Assembly (NCBI RefSeq): GCF_018873765.1
Contig: NC_057926.1
Coordinates: 46,801,043 to 46,865,042, forward strand
DNA: 64,000 nt
Direction: 5' to 3'
Origin: Telopea speciosissima
Taxonomy: Eukaryota; Streptophyta; Magnoliopsida; Proteales; Proteaceae
Part shown: positions 59,329 to 64,000 of the stretch, in pieces
Layout of the letters: each line of letters begins with the position of its first letter
Numbering within the stretch: position 1 is the first letter of the stretch
Notes under the pieces: model-generated
Database searches by the model: none
The model's input: only the letters and a program-made list of their open reading frames with translations
Told to the model about the DNA's origin: nothing
Made by a program: the position numbers and the translations under genes

Positions 59329-60164
59329 ATTTACTTGGGATATTATTCATAAATAAGCAAATACCCTCTATTTGAATTCAATAAAAATAGTTAAAAAATA
59401 AAATTCCAAAAGAATAAAAAGTCAACCCTCTAGTTCAAGAACAAAAATTGGATTTTCGGCGATAGGTGAAATTTTCTACTTTTTAATGTTGGGGTTTTCC
59501 TCAAATCTAAAAATTTCATAAATCTTAATATGGTAAAACATTGCTAAAAACCAAAAGTGTAGTAAAATATTCTTTTGTTTTGATGTCTAAATAAATATTT
59601 CATTTAAAGCGATTTTAAACAATATTCACGCATACCAAATTAAGTTTGATCGGAACATAACTTTTTCAATATAAACCAGATTTAAGCAATCTTAGATTTG
59701 TTGGAAAGCTTTTAAAGTTATTGGTATGCGTCAATGCTGTTAAAATTCCAAGATTGCTTAAATTTGATTTATGTTGAAAAAGTTATGCTCCGGTCAAACT
59801 TAATTTGGTATGCATGATTGCTTAAATCTGGTTTATATTGAAAAAGTTATGCTCCGGTCAAACTTAATTTGGTATGCGTGAATGCTATTTAAAATCGTTC
59901 TGAATGAAAATATTTTTTTGGGTATCAAAACAAATGAATTTTTTATCGCAGTTTTGATTTTTAGCAATGTTTATGAAATTTTTAGATTTGAGGAAATCCC
60001 CAATATTAAAAAGTTGAAAATTTCACCTACCACCGAAAATCCAGTTTTTGTTCTTGAACTGAGGGGTTGACTTTTTATCTTTTTGGAATTTTATTTTTTA
60101 GTTATTTTTATTGGATTCAAATAGGGGGTATTTGCTTATTTATGAATAATATCTAAAGTAAATG
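59329..60164. repeat. ~350-bp inverted repeat with 124-bp loop
   Basis: The left arm 59329-59691 mirrors the right arm 59816-60164. Paired phrases include CATAAATAAGCAAATACCC, AAGTCAACCCTCTAGTTCAA, ATACCAAATTAAGTTTGA and AAACCAGATTTAAGCAATC. The loop holds a third copy of the innermost ~65 bp. Confidence 0.88.
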
Positions 60165-60340
60165 AAATACCAAATATAAAACCTTTTAAGTAAATGAATA
60201 CCAAATATAAAACCATTTAAGTAAATGAAATACCAAATATAAAACCATGGTATTTGCTTATTTTTTAAGTAAATGAAATACCAAATATAAAACCATTTAA
60301 GTAAATGAAATACCAAATATAAAACCATTTACTTAAATGA
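60157..60340. repeat. ~32-bp tandem repeat array
   Basis: About five units of AAGTAAATGAAATACC followed by AAATATAAAACCATTT, with one interrupted by CATGGTATTTGCTTATT. The minus-strand open frame at 60140-60328 is produced by this repeat. Confidence 0.8.
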
Positions 60341-61893
60341 TATTTGCAATAAATAAGTGTCTGTACTGGTTTCCAGCCAATGTCCAAGAACAATATACAC
60401 TATCAAACTTGGGTCAAAAACCACAAGTACCATTTTGAGTGTTTTTTTTTTTTGTGAAAATAGTTCATGCATTGTGTATAGAATGTTAAAAATAGGCTCA
60501 TTACCATAAATCAGATAAAAAAAAGCATTTCTGGGCCTTTTGAAACCACCAACTTGAGTTGGCTGGGAAAAAATCACAGGTTTCGACCAGTTTCGACCAT
60601 ATCTCTGTTTCTGGCTGGTCGAAACCCGAGTTTTAGAACCTTGGTTACACCACCACTAAGAGGAGTGAGGTTGGACGTCCTCGATTTTTATGAGGATAGC
60701 AACCCGTAACAGTACTTTGACTAGACTCATAATTTGGAGATATTTTTCATATGGTAAGGGTTGACTGAGGCTAGAAAGATTCTTTTTCCGGAGGCTAAAC
60801 TGAAGGGTACCGCTTGAGTCTGATGGATCAAGCACCAACTGTAGAATCGATTTTGAGGTATCGGGGTAGTCACTACTTGGGTTGAGATGAGTGAAGCCAT
60901 GAATCGAAGATTTCTACCGGCTGACTACAAGCAGCTATGAACCTTATGTTAGCGCAATTGAGACATGGCAACATGACATTTGAGGACTATGTGGCCAGAT
61001 TTTATTACTTAGCCACTCAATTTGATTTTGAGTGGGATGAAGAGGTATTGGTGGCACAGTTTTGCCATGACTTGCATTCTCTAATTAATGCTACACTAGC
61101 ATCCAGTCGACTTCCAACGATGGAGGACGAATACAAGTGGCATATCAGGTAGAAGAGAGTCTGAAGAGGCCCTACACCCGGAAGACTTTTACAGACACTT
61201 TCTTCCGGGTGATAGCACGAGCAAGCAACCTTCTCAACCAGAGAAGAAGATCAGCAAGCCATAGGCTAGTGGCTCTTCTATGGCATCCTCACTGCCACTG
61301 TCTATATACTCCACCTCGGCGTGGTTCTGACAGACCTTCTTAACTGCGGGCTGAGATACAGTGTTTTACATGCAAGGGGCTCGGACATTTCTCTGCTCAG
61401 TGTCCTAACTGTCTTATCGCTTTTGCTAATAAGGAAGAACTCATGGCTACTGCTTCAGAAGAGTAATGGAGGAAAATGATAATACTGTAGAGGCGAAGAG
61501 TGAGCGTGACCCTATTGAGGTCAACGATGATGATATCATGATAATAATGGAGAATTGTAGTATTGCTACGTTCTTCGTCCACTTCTGGCTACACATATGG
61601 TATCTGACAAGGATGTTTGGAGTCACAAACAGTATTATTCCAAACCAGAGTATGATGCAACAACAATCTATGCGCTATAGTTTTGATAGTGGTAGTAGTA
61701 GCAACGTCGTCTCTAAAGACATTGTTCGCAAGATTGGTTTGAAGACAGAGCTACATCCTAAACCCTATAAAGTTGTTGGGGGATGATTGATATAGTGCAA
61801 TTTGATATCCTTCCTCTGAAGATGTGTCACAGGCTCCTAGGGCGGCCATGGTTACTTGATAAAAAGGTGCAACATTATGGCTATGAGAACACT

Positions 61894-62690
61894 TAGGTCT
61901 GTGAGAGACAGACCAAGCCCATAGGTGAGAGGCCTTGGTCGTATACCTTTCCCGTCTTCTTTCCTTCTCTTCCCCATCGATTCCTTGCTTCTATTTTTTA
62001 ATATTCTGCAACAACCTGGTGTCTGAGAAGATATCAAAGCACTGTTCCACTGCTGTAGTTGTTGCCTGATGTTTGAAGACTGTCTAATCACGGGCTTCGA
62101 GCACATGGAACCCTACATATAGCCACCAGATTCTGACCAAATTTTGGGAGAGTAATACGCTGTCTATCTTTTCCTTCAATAGAAGTGTCAGCCTCATCCA
62201 AGGACTGAAGGTTGCTGTTTGTGTGAGTTGCTAATTTTTAGTTTACCTTCTAATTCTAAGACTCTCTTGTAACTTTTAATCCAGCCAACAATTCTGATTT
62301 CTAGCTAGAATTTTGGGGGAGTAACCTACTTCTAATATCCTTCACTCGACTGGAAGGCCTGTTACATCTGTGGAGTTACTTGCTAAATCTGTAACTTGTT
62401 AAATTCTGGCCAATAGCCTGTTTTCTTTGCTGCTGACAAACCAGAACTTATTTTGTTGTTGTTTCTTCTGTGTCGGGTCACCATTTAAGGCACCAGTAAG
62501 CCTTGTTGAGAGTTTTATGAGTTAATTCCCTGCTGTTCACTTATTGTTGGGTGTTCTGTTGTTTCTATTGCTGGGTTTGGTGAAGCATTGTAGTATTGTA
62601 CTGTTGCGCTAGAGTTGAATGGTCCTATTGTAAGTTAGGTTTTTAGTTGTCTATCTAAACCTAGCTCTACATCACCCATGGAGATAATTT
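61894..62690. other. no gene seen; probable retroelement 3' region
   Basis: Sequence directly after the gypsy break. It is T-rich and UTR-like with no recognisable domain. I looked here for the third bL32 exon (VCGRVKLPH-type) and did not find it. Confidence 0.35.
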
Positions 62691-62964
62691 AATCCCTAAT
62701 GAGAAGGTTAGAGCTTTTTCTAGTGAGAGAAACTTCTATTTCGCTGGGTTGCTGAGATCTGATAATTATGTTGCTGATGAGTTGGTTAGGGAATAGGGAT
62801 GTAGTGGGTAGACAGCTGTTGTATATGGGCTCCTTTCCAATGACAGCCATTGGGGTGGTGGCCTATTGATCTTTGTGTCATTGTATCCTCTCTGCTGTTG
62901 TATCTCTAGTTTTTTACTTCTCTCATTAATAAATCATTACTTATCCCAACCCAAAAAAAAAAAA
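62691..62964 (+). mobile_element. L1-type LINE 3' end with poly(A)
   Basis: Degenerate RNase H tail (DNYVADELVRE), then a UTR with LIFVSLYPLCCCISSFLLLS in frame, ending in about 14 A's at 62951-62964. Confidence 0.55.
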
Positions 62965-62989
62965 AAGAGAAAATTTGGTCTTCAACTAA

Positions 62990-63815
62990 GATGCCTCTCC
63001 CCCTTCCTATTGCGGAGAGCAGGGAATAGGGGGACTGGTAAATCTGCAGACACCTGTTTCTCCAGTATTTCTTTGCCTAAGGTTGGTTTCATTTTCTGAT
63101 GGTGTTCGATCTGGCTTGGATTTTTCCAATGATATAATAGGGTTTGTGCGGTTTTGGCATCTCACTCCATTTGGGACGATGGCTATTTTCTTATGAAAGG
63201 GTCACTCTATCGGCTGTCCTTTGGTCTCTTTACGAGGAGAGGAATGCCCCTTTGTTTTGGGATTTGCTCTCTTTGGAGTTGGTCACCAAGAGGATTAAGA
63301 TGAGAGTGGCTCATTGTGCGATGGCTGATCCATTCTTCAAAGACGTCCAAAGTTCTTTCTGTTCACAGATTAGGAGAATGTAATTACCTCTAATTTGGCT
63401 AGGGAACGAAAAGAGGTGTTGGAGTCTCCACTGGTTGGATCATGGATTGATGAAATTGAAACCGGGTCCCTATGAATAGGGGGAGTTATCAGATCAAGTA
63501 TAGGAATTATTTTTGAGGACTTATTCAGGTCCAATATGTCCTAGGAATTCTGTTAGAGCAGAACTACTTTCCATCTGAATGGGTTTAGTGTTGGAAGATT
63601 CAGACACTATTATGCCTAAATGTCTCCTAATATGGATGGCCCCTGGAGATTACACATGCAATCAGACGCATAGAGTACCTTGGAAGCCAAGGACTGCAAA
63701 TAACATGGCGGATCTATTGGCAAAGCAAGGGTGGCTGTAGCCTTATCTGTTTGAGGATTTGTACTCAAAGTTGATCATTTTCAATAAAGTTTCTCTTATT
63801 TATCCAAAAAAAAAA
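62990..63815 (+). mobile_element. L1-type LINE 3' end (zf-RVT and RNase H) with poly(A)
   Basis: SAVLWSLYEERNAPLFWDLL, then a spacer and SPFFKD-like DPFFKDVQSSF, typical of plant L1 after the RT. An RNase H remnant follows, with codons resembling VPWKPRTANNMADLLAKQG at about 63675-63732. It ends TTATTTATCC plus A10 near 63815. Confidence 0.7.
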
Positions 63816-64000
63816 GGAGACAAAGGAAAACAGAGCTGGAAAGAAATATAGTGAATGTTTGATGGATATGGAAAAAAAAAGGGGGAGATGAGAGATGTTA
63901 TAATTGAGATTTGAGACTAACTTATTGGGTTAGACGTGATGGTTTCTGATGACATACTATGGATCAGACACACGACTTGTTAATTTTGTGTCATTTGTGT

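Larger units (their letters stand above)
59022..60643. mobile_element. 1.6-kb foldback element inserted in the gypsy gag
   Basis: The ends carry inverted GATCTCGGTCGAAACC / GGTCGAAACCCGAG, flanked by GTTACACT (59014-59021) and GTTACACC (60644-60651), an 8-bp duplication with one mismatch. Removing the element restores the gag order HVT-PPLRG. Inside is an inverted repeat (59329-59691 against 59816-60164) and a 32-bp tandem array. No transposase is seen. The 8-bp duplication suggests hAT- or Mutator-type mobilisation. Confidence 0.8.
58816..61893 (+). mobile_element. Ty3-gypsy gag-protease remnant
   Basis: The gag N-terminus is at 58816-59022 (VDRLAVSDKGKSPVQ ... PQSPSHVTL). It is interrupted by a foldback element and resumes at 60644 with VTPPLRGVRLDVLDFYEDSN. 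The gag core is NRRFLPADYKQL then RHGNMTFEDYVARFYYLATQ. A zinc knuckle CFTCKGLGHFSAQC lies at about 61353-61394. The protease region reads FDSGSSSNVVSKDIVRKIGL, then LLGRPWLLDKKVQHYGYENT to 61893. The protease triad is DSG. RT and integrase are absent, and there are several stops. Confidence 0.85.

Noticed and set aside
60140..60328. Minus-strand frame of repeated FYIWYFIYL-type units
   Set aside because: It is a direct read-out of the 32-bp tandem repeat in a non-coding foldback element.
1..64000. Search for CRISPR arrays, operons, phage or bacterial defence loci
   Set aside because: No regularly spaced repeats with unique spacers and no compact gene strings. All evidence is of plant nuclear DNA.

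Overview
The window is nuclear DNA from a flowering plant. It has AT-rich intergenic sequence, GT-AG introns and plant-specific gene families (HD-ZIP IV and BASIC PENTACYSTEINE transcription factors), plus Ty1-copia, Ty3-gypsy, L1 and RTE elements, tRNA-derived SINEs and many foldback MITEs. It does not look like a grass. I cannot name the species from the sequence. No prokaryotic system (operon, CRISPR, phage) is present.

Genes. Five loci are well supported. (1) An intronless ribosomal protein L35 (uL29) copy lies at 945-1316 (+), probably a retrocopy, next to three members of one MITE family. (2) A class I BASIC PENTACYSTEINE GAGA-binding factor lies at 10770-11642 (-), with a likely 5'UTR intron. 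(3) An HD-ZIP IV gene resembling HDG11/HDG12 lies at 23414-26779 (-). I could reconstruct it as ten exons joining in frame into 708 codons. (4) A dihydroneopterin aldolase (folate synthesis) lies at 40586-41576 (-) in two coding exons. (5) The first two coding exons of an organellar, probably mitochondrial, bL32 gene lie at 54452-56645 (+); its last exon is not found before the window ends. An unrecognised open exon at 249-457 (+) is a weaker candidate.

Mobile DNA fills most of the rest. 6031-7897 is a small non-autonomous LTR element with PBS, PPT and 406/445-bp LTRs. 16985-20120 is a copia remnant split by a 2-kb element with terminal inverted repeats of about 190-230 bp. 30480-31265 is an RTE LINE and 32050-33095 an L1 LINE. 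35988-37409 is a large foldback with nested MITEs. 44780-45597 is a 421-bp tandem duplication. 45954-51419 is a complete Ty1-copia element with a perfect 5-bp target duplication (TTACT), nearly identical LTRs and a badly frameshifted interior. 56880-63815 is a pile-up of LINE and gypsy fragments, with a 1.6-kb foldback inserted in the gypsy gag and carrying ~350-bp inverted arms.

The genes do not form a pathway. The one thematic link is that (GA/TC)n tracts, the class of site BPC proteins bind, occur in the BPC gene's own first intron and upstream of the HD-ZIP IV gene. All calls come from reading the sequence by eye; no alignment or database search was run.
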